Origin: Planomonospora sp. ID67723
Lineage (GTDB): Bacteria > Actinomycetota > Actinomycetes > Streptosporangiales > Streptosporangiaceae
Direction of reading: 5' to 3'
NCBI RefSeq assembly: GCF_015711605.1
Contig: NZ_JABTEZ010000001.1
Coordinates: forward strand, 2,508,001 to 2,572,000
DNA length: 64,000 nt
Made by a program: the position numbers and the translations under genes. A model generated the notes under the pieces. The model searched no databases, was not told where the DNA came from, and worked only from the letters and a program-made list of their open reading frames with translations. Below are positions 1-9,327 of this stretch, in pieces (position 1 is the first letter of the stretch; the number at the start of each line of letters is the position of its first letter).

Positions 1-1
1 G

Positions 2-115
2 ATCGTGGTGATGGAGGCGGGCCGGGTCAGGGCCGTCGGCACCCACGACGAGCTGCTCGACGAGGACGACCTCTACCGCGAGCTCGCCGCCACCCAGTTC
101 CTCCTCTCCACCTGA
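2..115 (+). CDS. ABC transporter ATP-binding domain, C-terminal end (partial)
   Basis: Only the last 37 residues are in the window; the gene enters from the left edge. They read like the end of an ABC exporter nucleotide-binding domain: a short beta strand (IVVMEAGRV), the usual GTHDEL segment that follows the H-loop region, and a leucine-rich tail. The Walker motifs and any fused membrane domain lie outside. The family is type I ABC exporters (MdlB/MsbA-like), where the GTHDELL motif is very common. Substrate unknown. It is followed by a strong hairpin that separates it from the hut genes. Confidence 0.75.
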   Translation: MVVMEAGRVRAVGTHDELLDEDDLYRELAATQFLLST

Positions 116-337
116 GGACCCGCCCCGCCCGCGGCGGGCTACGTAGACTCCTGGCAAATTCCTGGGGCCGTTAGCGGGGCGGTTCGGGCAAGGCGGTCCG
201 GCGGCTCGGTTGGCCGTGCCGGAAACCGGGAACTCCCGATCCTGCGAAGCCTCTCCTTCGCGCCGGAGCGCCCGCCGGGCGCTCCGGCCCGGGTCCCCGC
301 CCGCCCGTGCGGGGCGCGGCCGGGATCGCGACCGGAA

Positions 338-368
338 GGGCATCCCGGGCAGACGGCCCGGGATGCCC
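338..368 (+). terminator. 13-bp perfect hairpin, probable terminator of upstream ABC gene
   Basis: The arms 338-350 and 356-368 are exact reverse complements (GGGCATCCCGGGC / GCCCGGGATGCCC) around a 5-nt loop. There is no T tract, as is usual for terminators in this GC-rich group. It ends 10 bp before the hutU -35 box and probably insulates hutU from read-through. Confidence 0.6.
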
Positions 369-377
369 GTCTCCGGG

Positions 378-418
378 TTGACCTGTGGCCTTCGAGTGAC
401 AAATATGAATGCATTCAT
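378..418 (+). promoter_or_regulatory. hutU promoter with TGAATG/CATTCA operator
   Basis: TTGACC at 378-383 could be a -35 element, with a 17-nt spacer to AAATAT at 401-406. Directly downstream is the perfect 14-bp palindrome ATGAATGCATTCAT (405-418), which would cover the -10 edge and the transcription start. The same half-sites TGAATG...CATTCA recur before the M20/hutF/hutI operon at 6613-6628. I infer a repressor operator; the RpiR-type regulator at 2269-3084 is the obvious candidate ligand. Confidence 0.55.
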
Positions 419-442
419 TCAGGTCGATGGGGAGGCTCAGGC

Positions 443-2098
<1,656 letters not shown>

Positions 2099-2122
2099 GG
2101 ACGGAACCGCGGAGCAGGACGG

Positions 2123-2146
2123 GCCGGGACCCCGCGCGGTCCCGGC
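2123..2146 (+). terminator. Hairpin between hutU and the RpiR regulator
   Basis: The arms 2123-2131 and 2138-2146 (GCCGGGACC / GGTCCCGGC) pair perfectly around a 6-nt loop, 25 bp after the hutU stop. It probably ends or attenuates hutU transcription. Confidence 0.55.
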
Positions 2147-2268
2147 TCCGGAGGGCGGACGCCCGCGGTGAGACGGGAGGGCGATCGGACCGGGCGCTTG
2201 GGTACGGTGGGGCGTTCCCGGTGCTCCGGCCGGGAATGATCACGAGCGGTCGATCGGTTGGAGGGGAC

Positions 2269-3084
2269 GTGGGCGGCGGACTCGATCGGCTTCTGGAGGG
2301 GCGGCGGCTCTCGCCGGTGCAGCGGCGGATCGCACGCTACCTCGGCGACCACCTCGCCGAGGCGATCTTCCTGTCCAGCGTGGAGCTGGCCGAGCGCGCC
2401 GGGGTGAGCCAGCCCTCGGTGACCAGGTTCGCCATGGTGCTCGGCTTCGCCGGATACCCGGAGCTCCGGCAGGCGCTGCGCCCCTTCGTCGTCGGAGGGC
2501 AGGAGGCGTCACGCGCCAACGAGCTGCAGACCGCGATCGACGTGGAGATCGGGAACCTCCGCGCGGTCCGGGAGGGGCTGGCCGACCCGTCGGCCGTCAC
2601 GGAGCTGGGCGCCGCCCTGGCGGCGTGCGAGCCGCTCCCGGTGCTGGGCCTGCGGGTCTCCAGCGGCCTGGCCACCACGTTCGCCTACTACGCCCGCCGG
2701 ATCCACCCCGACGTCCGGCTGCTGACCCACGGCGGCTCCGAGCTGGCCGACGGCCTGCACACCGCGCGCCGGGCGGGGGCGGGCTGGCTGCTCGCGGTGG
2801 TCCTGCCCCGCTATCCGGCCGAGGCCGTACAGGCCCTGAAGAACGCCCAGGAACTGGGCCTGCGGACCGCGGTGATCACCGACCGGGAGGACGTGCCGTT
2901 CGCCGCGGACGCGGTCCTGGCGGCCCCGGTCGGCGAGCGGCTGGTGTTCGACTCCCACGCGGCGCCCCTCGCCCTGGCCATGGTGCTGGTGGAGGCGATG
3001 GCGGACGCGGCGCCGCTGCGCACCCAGGCCCGGCTGGAGGAGTACGAGCGCATGACCGACCAGGCCGGGGTCTTCACCGCCTGA
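2269..3084 (+). CDS. RpiR/MurR-family transcriptional regulator, probable hut regulator
   Basis: The protein has two parts: an N-terminal RpiR-type helix-turn-helix at about residues 15-80 (key stretch LAERAGVSQPSVTRF), and a C-terminal SIS (sugar isomerase) fold at about 120-250 that in this family binds a phosphosugar or other ligand. I chose GTG 2269, giving 271 aa, because GGAGGGG at 2260-2266 is the only good ribosome binding site. ATG 2236 is an in-frame alternative with no such site. It lies directly after hutU and close to two matching palindromes at hut promoters. I infer that it senses a histidine-pathway intermediate; the ligand is not visible from sequence. Confidence 0.85.
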   Translation: MGGGLDRLLEGRRLSPVQRRIARYLGDHLAEAIFLSSVELAERAGVSQPSVTRFAMVLGFAGYPELRQALRPFVVGGQEASRANELQTAIDVEIGNLRAVREGLADPSAVTELGAALAACEPLPVLGLRVSSGLATTFAYYARRIHPDVRLLTHGGSELADGLHTARRAGAGWLLAVVLPRYPAEAVQALKNAQELGLRTAVITDREDVPFAADAVLAAPVGERLVFDSHAAPLALAMVLVEAMADAAPLRTQARLEEYERMTDQAGVFTA

Positions 3085-3108
3085 CCGGCGCCGGGCGATC
3101 GGCGCCGG
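3085..3108. terminator. Convergent terminator between rpiR and the ABC-2 permease
   Basis: The arms 3085-3092 and 3101-3108 (CCGGCGCC / GGCGCCGG) form an 8-bp perfect stem with an 8-nt loop. It lies in the 43-bp gap between convergent genes and could serve both strands. Confidence 0.55.
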
Positions 3109-3127
3109 CCGGGCGGCGCGGGACGGG

Positions 3128-3877
3128 CTAGCCCGCCAGCTTCCGCAGCGAGCGCACCGACCAGGTCAGGGTGAGCACGCCCAGGACCAGGAACAGGCCG
3201 AAGGCGACCGGGACGGTGCTGTGGGTGAAGTCGTCCACGAACATGGCGCGGCCCGCCTCGACCGCGTAGTAGAGCGGGTTGAACTTCGCCACGGTCTGCA
3301 TCCACTCGGGAGCCAGCGACATCGGCAGCATGAGGCCGGAGAGCAGCATCAGCGGGAGCAGGAAGAACTGCACGATCTGCGACATGCCGTTCTCGTCGCG
3401 CACCGCCAGGGCCAGGCCGTAGGACAGGTTGGCGGAGAACAGGCCGGTCACCGCCATGAGCAGCAGCATGAGGCCCATCGCGGTCAGGCTGATCCGCAGC
3501 CCCATCAGCGCCGCCACGCCGAGGACCAGGAGTGACTGGAGGACCAGCATGATCATGTCCTTGACCACCCGGCCGAGGATGATCGCGGGCCGCCAGGCCT
3601 GGCTGACCGCGAGCCGCTCCAGCACCCCGTTCCGGGTCTCGTTGATCATGCCGAAGCCGGCGAACATCGAGCCGAACAGGGCGATCATCACCAGCGCGGC
3701 CGGGGTGAACATGACCAGCGCCTCCGAGAGGCTCCCGTTCGGGGCGATGCTGGTCAGCAACGGGGCGAACAGCAGCAGATAGAGGATGGGCTGCATGATG
3801 CCGATGATCGGCCAGGCCAGGTTGCGGCGCAGGACGCCGAGCTCGTAGCCGGTGAACAACATGGTGTGTCGAAGCAT
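3128..3877 (-). CDS. ABC-2 type permease, drug-exporter-like (DrrB type)
   Basis: This 249-aa protein has about six hydrophobic membrane segments and a conserved ABC-2 loop region (NETRNGVLERLAVS) followed by segments like LLMLPLMLLSGLMLP. It has the length and layout of the DrrB/NodJ class. It would form the membrane channel for the ATPase encoded 30 bp upstream. The three genes padR, ATPase and permease run in that order on the minus strand and look like one operon. The typical role of such pairs is export of a lipophilic compound or antibiotic, but the substrate cannot be read from sequence. Confidence 0.88.
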   Translation of the reverse strand: MLRHTMLFTGYELGVLRRNLAWPIIGIMQPILYLLLFAPLLTSIAPNGSLSEALVMFTPAALVMIALFGSMFAGFGMINETRNGVLERLAVSQAWRPAIILGRVVKDMIMLVLQSLLVLGVAALMGLRISLTAMGLMLLLMAVTGLFSANLSYGLALAVRDENGMSQIVQFFLLPLMLLSGLMLPMSLAPEWMQTVAKFNPLYYAVEAGRAMFVDDFTHSTVPVAFGLFLVLGVLTLTWSVRSLRKLAG

Positions 3878-3907
3878 GGGGGGACTCCTCGTGAGGGTGG
3901 GGAGAGA

Positions 3908-4867
3908 TCAGGCGGCGTCGCGCAGGGAGCGGCCGGTGTGCTTGAGGAAGACGTCGTCGAGCGTGGCCCGGTCGAGCGCGATGGAGCGGATGGCCAGGTT
4001 CCCGGCCTCCAGCGCGCGCAGCAGCGTGGGCAGGTTGTGCTCGCCGTCGTCGAGGTAGGCGCGCAGCGACTCTCCCTCCACCTGGGTCTCCGTGATGTAC
4101 GGCTGCGCGGCCAGCAGCTTGCGCGCGCCCTCCAGGTCGTCGAGGCGGAGCGTGACGACGTCGCCGGAGACCTCCTTCTTGAGCTTCTCCGGGGTGCCCT
4201 CGGCGACGATCTTGCCGTGGTCGACGATGACCAGCCGGTCGCAGAGCGCGTCGGCCTCGTCGAGGTAGTGGGTGGTCAGCAGCACGCTGGTGCCCGCGTC
4301 GCGCAGCGCGCGGATCTCGTCCCAGAGGTTGGCGCGGTTCTGCGGGTCGAGGCCGGTGGTGGGCTCGTCCAGGAAGACCAGCGGCGGCCGGTTGACCAGC
4401 CCGATGGCCAGGGAGAAGCGCCGCTTCTGGCCGCCGGAGAGGGTCTTCACCGGCCGGTCGGCGATCTCGGCGAGGCTGAAAGAGGCCATCAGCTCGTCGG
4501 CCCGGGCGGCGGCCTGGGCGCGGGAGAGCCCGGCGATCCGCCCGGCCATCACCAGGCTCACCCGGCCGGGGGCGTTGTCGTCGACCCCGCCGCCCTGGCC
4601 GACGTAGCCGATGTTCTCCCGGACCTTGGCGGCCTCCTTCACCACGTCGAACCCGGCCACCCTGGCGGTGCCGGAGGTGGGGGCGGTGAAGGTCGCGAGC
4701 ATCCGGACGGTGGTGGTCTTGCCCGCGCCGTTCGGGCCGAGGCAGGCGAAAATCTCGCCCTCGTCGACCGACAGGTCGATGCCCCGGACCGCCTCGACCT
4801 CCTCGGTCTTGCCCCGCCCGCGCTTGGCGACGAAGGTCTTGCGCAGGCCGTGCGCTTCGATGATCAT
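3908..4867 (-). CDS. ABC transporter ATP-binding protein (DrrA type)
   Basis: This 319-aa protein is the ATPase partner of the downstream permease. Walker A GPNGAGKT lies at residues 44-51, the signature LSGGQKRR near 143, and Walker B LVFLDEPTTGLD near 163. A C-terminal extension of about 80 residues after the H-loop is typical of DrrA-like exporters. ATG 4867 is preceded by a GGAG site. The gene lies 84 bp after padR on the same strand, so drug- or ligand-responsive control by PadR is likely. Confidence 0.93.
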   Translation of the reverse strand: MIIEAHGLRKTFVAKRGRGKTEEVEAVRGIDLSVDEGEIFACLGPNGAGKTTTVRMLATFTAPTSGTARVAGFDVVKEAAKVRENIGYVGQGGGVDDNAPGRVSLVMAGRIAGLSRAQAAARADELMASFSLAEIADRPVKTLSGGQKRRFSLAIGLVNRPPLVFLDEPTTGLDPQNRANLWDEIRALRDAGTSVLLTTHYLDEADALCDRLVIVDHGKIVAEGTPEKLKKEVSGDVVTLRLDDLEGARKLLAAQPYITETQVEGESLRAYLDDGEHNLPTLLRALEAGNLAIRSIALDRATLDDVFLKHTGRSLRDAA

Positions 4868-4951
4868 TTTATCTCCGTGTGTCGGGGGATGTCGAGCATG
4901 AACCCTCCCCCTGCGGGAAGGGCAAGTGGTTTTCCGGACGGCGGGCCGCGG

Positions 4952-5482
4952 CTACGGCAGCTCGCCGCGCCTGACCCGTTCGAGGGCGTCGCCGATCCAG
5001 TTCCGCTGGGCCTCCAGCTGAGCCGCGTTGAGACGGAGAATCTCGTCGATGTGCCGGGGGGCTCCGTGGGCGCGCTTGGCTTCGATGGCCCGTCCGAGCA
5101 TCCCGATCGCGGCCTTCAGCTGCGCGGACCTGGCCTCCATCGCGACGACCAGGTCGGCGGGGGAGAGGCGGTCCATGAAGGTCAGCGCGACCTGGAAGGG
5201 GTCCACGATGGGTTTGATCTCCCACCAGTGGTTCATCAACCGCACCATGAACTCGGCCCGGCCGGCCTCGGTGATCTCGTAGAGCGTCTTGCCGCCTCTC
5301 CCCTCCTCCACGCGGTGCAGGAGTCCTTCGTCCGCCATCTTGCCCAGGCCGTGGTAGATCGAGCCGTAGGCCACGTTGGCCCATCCGTCGGCCGCCCACA
5401 TCTCCAGGCGGCGCCGTACCTCGTATCCGTGCAGGGGACCGTCGAGGAGCACACCGAGAAGGAGAACACGCGTAGAGGACAT
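4952..5482 (-). CDS. PadR-family transcriptional regulator
   Basis: This 176-aa protein has the PadR winged-helix N terminus (LLLGVLLDGPLHGYEVRRRL) and the wing region (VAYGSIYHGLGKMADEGLL), followed by the GKTLYEITEAGR segment and a C-terminal helical dimerisation domain of the Vir type. I chose ATG 5482 because homology begins a few residues after it and because a promoter fits a transcript starting exactly there. The longer TTG 5518 reading would place its start inside the -35 box. PadR proteins usually repress their own gene and an adjacent exporter until a drug binds, which matches the downstream ATPase and permease. Confidence 0.9.
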   Translation of the reverse strand: MSSTRVLLLGVLLDGPLHGYEVRRRLEMWAADGWANVAYGSIYHGLGKMADEGLLHRVEEGRGGKTLYEITEAGRAEFMVRLMNHWWEIKPIVDPFQVALTFMDRLSPADLVVAMEARSAQLKAAIGMLGRAIEAKRAHGAPRHIDEILRLNAAQLEAQRNWIGDALERVRRGELP

Positions 5483-5489
5483 ATTCAAG

Positions 5490-5518
5490 TTTTTATTCAA
5501 ATTTGCGTACCATGTCAA
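5490..5518 (-). promoter_or_regulatory. padR promoter, apparently giving a leaderless mRNA
   Basis: Read on the minus strand, a perfect TTGACA (5518-5513) is followed by a 17-nt spacer and TAAAAA (5495-5490). The start codon ATG begins at 5482, 7 nt after the -10 box, where transcription should start. No ribosome binding site is present before the ATG. Two direct copies of TTGAAT (5500-5495 and 5488-5483), 12 bp apart in an A/T-rich island, overlap the -10 box and are a candidate PadR operator. Confidence 0.55.
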
Positions 5519-5601
5519 TCATGTGAGAGATCAGGCGTGACGACGGCGGCGCCCCGCTCGGTTTCGTTCGTGAGGCGGAGGGCGGGTGGGAGCCGCTGAC
5601 C

Positions 5602-5850
5602 GTGTTCGGCTATCCGCCCGGTGGGCGGTGCGCGGAGGAGGAGGCGCCGGAGGAGATCCACCGGTCCGGGCTGGAGATGCCGATGAGGCCCTGGTGGTTC
5701 CGTCAGGACGGGGAGCGGTACCGGTGCGTGATCCCGGAGGCCGCCCCCGGCGAGGCCAGGGTCCGGCCGGATGACCGCCGTTACCCGTACGACGTCTACG
5801 CGCTCACCCCGGAGCGCCCCGGACCGGAGGTCTTCCGGCCGGGGCAATAG
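5602..5850 (+). CDS. Small hypothetical protein, start uncertain
   Basis: An 82-aa reading frame from GTG 5602 ends 10 bp before the next gene. It is rich in W, P, E and R and has no membrane segment or domain I recognise. Oddly, the frame stays open and protein-like for 24 more codons upstream (to 5530), reading IRRDDGGAPLGFVREAEGGW, but this stretch contains no ATG, GTG or TTG. Either the true start is a rare ATC at 5530, the start codon has been lost, or the GTG at 5602 is used. It faces away from padR and lies before the SDR gene. Function unknown. Confidence 0.45.
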   Translation: MFGYPPGGRCAEEEAPEEIHRSGLEMPMRPWWFRQDGERYRCVIPEAAPGEARVRPDDRRYPYDVYALTPERPGPEVFRPGQ

Positions 5851-5860
5851 GCTTGGGCGC

Positions 5861-6547
5861 ATGTTCGAACGCCCGACCGCGCTGGTCACCGGAGCCTCAG
5901 GAGGGGTCGGGGCCGCCGTCGCACACGCTCTGGCCCCCACGCACGACCTGCTGCTCGGCGGCCGGGACCGGGAGGCCCTGGACAAGCTCTGCGTGGAGCT
6001 GCCTGGCGCCCGGCCCTGGCCGGTGGAGCTGACCGCCGTCACCGAGGCCGACGTCGCCGGGCTCGACCGGCTCGACGTGCTCGTGCACAGCGCCGGCGTG
6101 GTGAGACTGGGGCGGGTCGAGGAGACCCCGGCCGAGGTGTGGCGGCGCACCCTGGAGGTCAACGTGGTCGCGGTCGCGGAGCTGACCCGGCTGCTGCTGC
6201 CCGCGCTGCGCGCCGTCGGCGGCCACGTCGTGCTGGTCAACTCCGGCTCCGGGCAGCGGGCCAACCCGACCTGGGCCTCGTACGCCGCGAGCAAGTTCGC
6301 GCTGCGGGCCTTCGCCGACGTGCTCCGCCTGGAGGAGCCTGGGCTGCGGGTGACCACGGTCTACCCGGGACGGGTGGACACCGACATGCAGCGCGGGGTC
6401 CGCGCCCAGGAGAACGGCGACTACCAGCCGGAGAAGTACCTGCGTCCGGACTCGGTGGCCAGGGCCGTGCTGGCGGCGGTGACCGCCTCCCCGGACGCCC
6501 ACGTCACCGAGATCACCCTCCGCCCGTCGGCGGGGCCCGCCGGCTGA
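5861..6547 (+). CDS. Short-chain dehydrogenase/reductase (SDR)
   Basis: This 228-aa classical SDR would be an NAD(P)-dependent oxidoreductase of unknown substrate. The cofactor motif TGASGGVG is at residues 10-17 and the NAG-equivalent motif is HSAG. The catalytic serine (S128 or S130), Y141 and K145 fall in the NSGSGQ / YAASK region. The PGRVDTDM segment after beta-6 is typical. Start ATG 5861 is the first in register with the Rossmann fold, although its ribosome binding site is weak. It sits between a small hypothetical gene and the hut operon. Nothing in it points to histidine metabolism. Confidence 0.9.
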   Translation: MFERPTALVTGASGGVGAAVAHALAPTHDLLLGGRDREALDKLCVELPGARPWPVELTAVTEADVAGLDRLDVLVHSAGVVRLGRVEETPAEVWRRTLEVNVVAVAELTRLLLPALRAVGGHVVLVNSGSGQRANPTWASYAASKFALRAFADVLRLEEPGLRVTTVYPGRVDTDMQRGVRAQENGDYQPEKYLRPDSVARAVLAAVTASPDAHVTEITLRPSAGPAG

Positions 6548-6612
6548 GTACGGCATCCGCCGGTCCGCGGCCGGGGGCGGCCTGCGCCGGTCGGGACGGG
6601 CCGGGTAGCGGA

Positions 6613-6634
6613 TGAATGACTCCATTCACATAAT
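6613..6634 (+). promoter_or_regulatory. Promoter of M20-hutF-hutI operon with TGAATG/CATTCA operator
   Basis: The half-sites TGAATG (6613-6618) and CATTCA (6623-6628) flank a 4-nt spacer and lie just before the -10-like CATAAT (6629-6634). A start about 7 nt further on would coincide with GTG 6641, so the transcript may be leaderless. The same half-sites form the palindrome at the hutU promoter. No clear -35 is visible. Confidence 0.5.
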
Positions 6635-6640
6635 GGAGGG

Positions 6641-7921
6641 GTGTTCGACGAGATGTGGGGTGCCATCGAGCACCTCGGACGCGACGACCGGACCCGGGGC
6701 TACCTGCGCGACGCCTGGTCGCCCGCCGACCTGGAGCTGCGTGCGTGGTTCCGGCAGGAGGCCGCCCGGCGCGGCCTCGCCGTGCGCGAGGACCGCAACG
6801 GCAACCTGTGGGCCTGGTGGGGCGACCCGTCGGACCGCCCGGGGGTGGTCACCGGCAGTCACCTCGACTCGGTGCGGCAGGGCGGCGCCTTCGACGGCCC
6901 CCTCGGGATCGTGTCGGCCTTCGCCGCCCTCGACGCGCTCGCCGCGAAGGGCTTCGAGCCCGCCAGGCCGCTGGGGATCGCCTGCTTCACCGATGAGGAG
7001 GGCGCCAGGTTCGGCGTCCCGTGCACGGGCTCCCGGCTGCTCACCGGGGCGCTCGATCCGGACCGCGCCCGCGGCCTGACCGACGACGAGGGCGACTCCA
7101 TGGCCGAGGTGCTCCGCCGGGCCGGACGCGACCCCGGCGCGCTCGGCCGGGACGACGAGACCCTCGGGCACGTCGGCGTCTTCGTGGAGCTCCACGTCGA
7201 GCAGGGCCGGGGGCTCGTCCACGCGGGTGCCCCGGTCGGCGTGGCGAGCACGATCTGGCCGCACGGCCGCTGGCGGTTCGACTTCCGCGGCCAGGCCAAC
7301 CACGCGGGCACCACCCGCCTGCAGGACCGCGACGATCCCATGCTGCCCTTCGCCCGGACCGTGCTGCACGCCCGCGAGCTGGCCGAGCGCGGGGGCGTGG
7401 TGGCCACCTTCGGCAGGCTCCGCGTCTCACCCGGCAACGCCAACGCCGTTCCCGGCCTGGTCAGCGCCTGGCTCGACGCCCGAGGCGGTGACGAGACCGC
7501 GGTCCGGACCCTGGTCGCCGAGCTGACCGCGTTCTCCGGCGCGGAGGTGGGCAACGAGTCCTGGACCCCGGCCGTCGACTTCGACGCCGTCCTGCGCGAC
7601 CGGCTTGCCCTGGTCGCCGCGGAGGCGGTCGCCCGCCGTACGGCGCCCCCGGACGCGGCGGACGGGCGCGGGAGGCCGCCCCGGAGTGCTCGGGACGCGG
7701 CCGGCGGGGCGGCGGGAGCGGTGGCACCGGTGCCGGTGCTGCCGACCGGCGCCGGGCACGACGCCGGAATCCTCGCAGCGGCAGGGGTTCCCGGCGCGAT
7801 GGTGTTCGTCCGCAATCCAACGGGCATCTCTCACTCTCCGGAAGAACATGCGGAGGCGTCCGACTGCCACCTGGGAGTGGCCGCCCTCGCCGCCATTTTG
7901 GAGGACCTGTGCCAGAGCTGA
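6641..7921 (+). CDS. M20-family amidohydrolase (allantoate/N-carbamoyl amino acid hydrolase type), probable N-formylglutamate step
   Basis: This 426-aa metallohydrolase has the binuclear-metal pattern of the allantoate amidohydrolase branch: GSHLDSV (H74), GAFDGPLG, DEEGARFG, ELHVEQG and a late GISHSPEEH. It overlaps hutF by 13 bp and is transcribed with hutF and hutI. HutF produces N-formyl-glutamate, and no hutG-type deformylase is in the window, so I infer that this enzyme removes the formyl group to give glutamate and formate. A true allantoate role is possible but has no local support. An Ala/Gly/Pro-rich insert of about 40 residues (near 335-375) is unusual. GTG 6641 suits a leaderless start; ATG 6653 is the alternative. 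Confidence 0.85.
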   Translation: MFDEMWGAIEHLGRDDRTRGYLRDAWSPADLELRAWFRQEAARRGLAVREDRNGNLWAWWGDPSDRPGVVTGSHLDSVRQGGAFDGPLGIVSAFAALDALAAKGFEPARPLGIACFTDEEGARFGVPCTGSRLLTGALDPDRARGLTDDEGDSMAEVLRRAGRDPGALGRDDETLGHVGVFVELHVEQGRGLVHAGAPVGVASTIWPHGRWRFDFRGQANHAGTTRLQDRDDPMLPFARTVLHARELAERGGVVATFGRLRVSPGNANAVPGLVSAWLDARGGDETAVRTLVAELTAFSGAEVGNESWTPAVDFDAVLRDRLALVAAEAVARRTAPPDAADGRGRPPRSARDAAGGAAGAVAPVPVLPTGAGHDAGILAAAGVPGAMVFVRNPTGISHSPEEHAEASDCHLGVAALAAILEDLCQS

Positions 7922-9261
7922 CCTACTGGTGCGAGCTGGCCTGGCTGCCGCCGGGCGAGGCGGTCGCGGGAGTCCTCGTCGAGGTCGAGGGCTCGCGGAT
8001 CGCCGCGATCACACCCGGCGTGGCCGAGCCCCCGCCGGGCGCGACGCGCCTCGCCGGGCTCACGCTGCCCGGGCTCGCCAACGCCCACTCCCACGCCTTC
8101 CACCGGGCGCTGCGCGGGATGGCCCAGGCGGAGCAGGGCAGTTTCTGGAGCTGGCGCGAGCAGATGTACGGCGTGGCCCAGGCGCTCGACCCCGACGCCT
8201 ACCTCCGGCTGGCCACGGCGGCCTTCGCCGAGATGGCGCTGGCCGGGATCACCTGCGTCGGGGAGTTCCACTACCTGCACCACGCGCCGGGCGGCACGCC
8301 GTACGACGACCCGAACGCCATGGGCCACGCGCTCGTGGCGGCCGCGCGGCAGGCGGGCCTGCGGATCGCGCTGCTGGACACCTGTTACCTGACCGGCGGG
8401 GTCGGCGAGCCGCTGGCCGGGCCCCAGCTCCGCTTCGGCGACGGCGACGCCGAACGGTGGGCGGTGCGGGCGGAGGCGCTCGCCGCCGCCTACGCCGGGC
8501 AGCCCGACGTGGAGATCGGCGTGGCCGTGCACTCGGTCCGCGCGGTTCCCGCCGAGCACCTGGCCACGATCGTCGCCTTCTCCCACCACCACGCGGTCCC
8601 GCTGCACGTCCACGTCTCCGAGCAGCGGGCCGAGAACGCCTCCTGCGTGGAGCGGTACTCCGCCACCCCCGTCCAGGTCCTGCACGAGCACGGCGTGCTC
8701 GGCCCCCGCTCGACCGCCGTGCACGCCACGCACGTCTCCGAGGTGGACATCGCGCTGCTCGGCCAGTCCAGGACGTACGTGTGCATGTGCCCGACGACCG
8801 AGCGCGACCTGGCCGACGGGATCGGCCCCGCGCGGGCCATGTTCGAGGCGGGAGCGCCGATCACGCTCGGCTCCGACAGCCACGCGGTGGTCGACCTGTT
8901 CGAGGAGGCCCGCGCGGTCGAGCTGAACGAACGGCTGGCGAGCGAGCGGCGCGGCCACTGGCGGGCGGCGGAGCTGCTCCAGGCCGCCACCGCCGCGGGT
9001 CACGCCTCCCTGGGCTTCCCCGACGCGGGCACGCTCTGCCCGGGGGCCTGGGCCGACCTGGTCTCGGTCCGGCTCGACTCGGCCCGCACGGCGGGCGGCG
9101 GCCCGGCCGCCGAGACCGTGGTCTTCGCCGCCACCGCCTCCGACGTGCACTCCGTGGTCTCGGGCGGGCGGCAGGTGGTCGCAGAGGGCCGCCACGTCCT
9201 GGGCGACGTGGGCGCGCTGATCGCCGGAGCGGTCGCCGAAGCGCGCAAGGAGCGAGTATGA
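7909..9261 (+). CDS. hutF: Formimidoylglutamate deiminase
   Basis: This 450-aa amidohydrolase-superfamily enzyme hydrolyses N-formimino-L-glutamate to N-formyl-L-glutamate and ammonia. The metal-binding HSHAFHRALRG pattern lies near residues 60-70, followed by HVHVSEQ (near 233), HATHV (near 271) and GSDSHA (near 322), the order expected for HutF. The start is GTG 7909 with GGAGG at 7900-7904, inside the end of the M20 gene, which suggests translational coupling. The presence of HutF means this organism uses the two-step deiminase route rather than direct formiminoglutamase. Confidence 0.95.
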   Translation: MPELTYWCELAWLPPGEAVAGVLVEVEGSRIAAITPGVAEPPPGATRLAGLTLPGLANAHSHAFHRALRGMAQAEQGSFWSWREQMYGVAQALDPDAYLRLATAAFAEMALAGITCVGEFHYLHHAPGGTPYDDPNAMGHALVAAARQAGLRIALLDTCYLTGGVGEPLAGPQLRFGDGDAERWAVRAEALAAAYAGQPDVEIGVAVHSVRAVPAEHLATIVAFSHHHAVPLHVHVSEQRAENASCVERYSATPVQVLHEHGVLGPRSTAVHATHVSEVDIALLGQSRTYVCMCPTTERDLADGIGPARAMFEAGAPITLGSDSHAVVDLFEEARAVELNERLASERRGHWRAAELLQAATAAGHASLGFPDAGTLCPGAWADLVSVRLDSARTAGGGPAAETVVFAATASDVHSVVSGGRQVVAEGRHVLGDVGALIAGAVAEARKERV

Positions 9262-9327
9262 CGGCGGGGGAGACCGCCGGAACGCACGGGGCCGCCGGCG
9301 CGGCGGACGAGGAGCGGTGAACCACCG

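Larger units (their letters stand above)
116..442. other. Intergenic region before hutU
   Basis: This 327-bp gap holds, in order, GC-rich sequence with minor hairpin potential, a perfect 13-bp stem-loop (338-368), a candidate -35/-10 promoter (378-406), a 14-bp palindromic operator (405-418) and the hutU ribosome binding site GGAGG at 431-435. I see no gene in it. The short reading frames on either strand show no domain or recognisable composition. Confidence 0.6.

Noticed and set aside
3128-5482. padR-exporter and the glycosyltransferase as parts of an antibiotic gene cluster
   Set aside because: No synthase, tailoring cluster or resistance context surrounds them; they are 35 kb apart.
5483-5518. 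TTG 5518 start for PadR
   Set aside because: It would start inside the TTGACA promoter box; family similarity begins after ATG 5482.
9258-9320. 20-codon frame between hutF and hutI starting on the hutF stop
   Set aside because: Composition is random-looking and no Shine-Dalgarno fits; at most a coupling leader.
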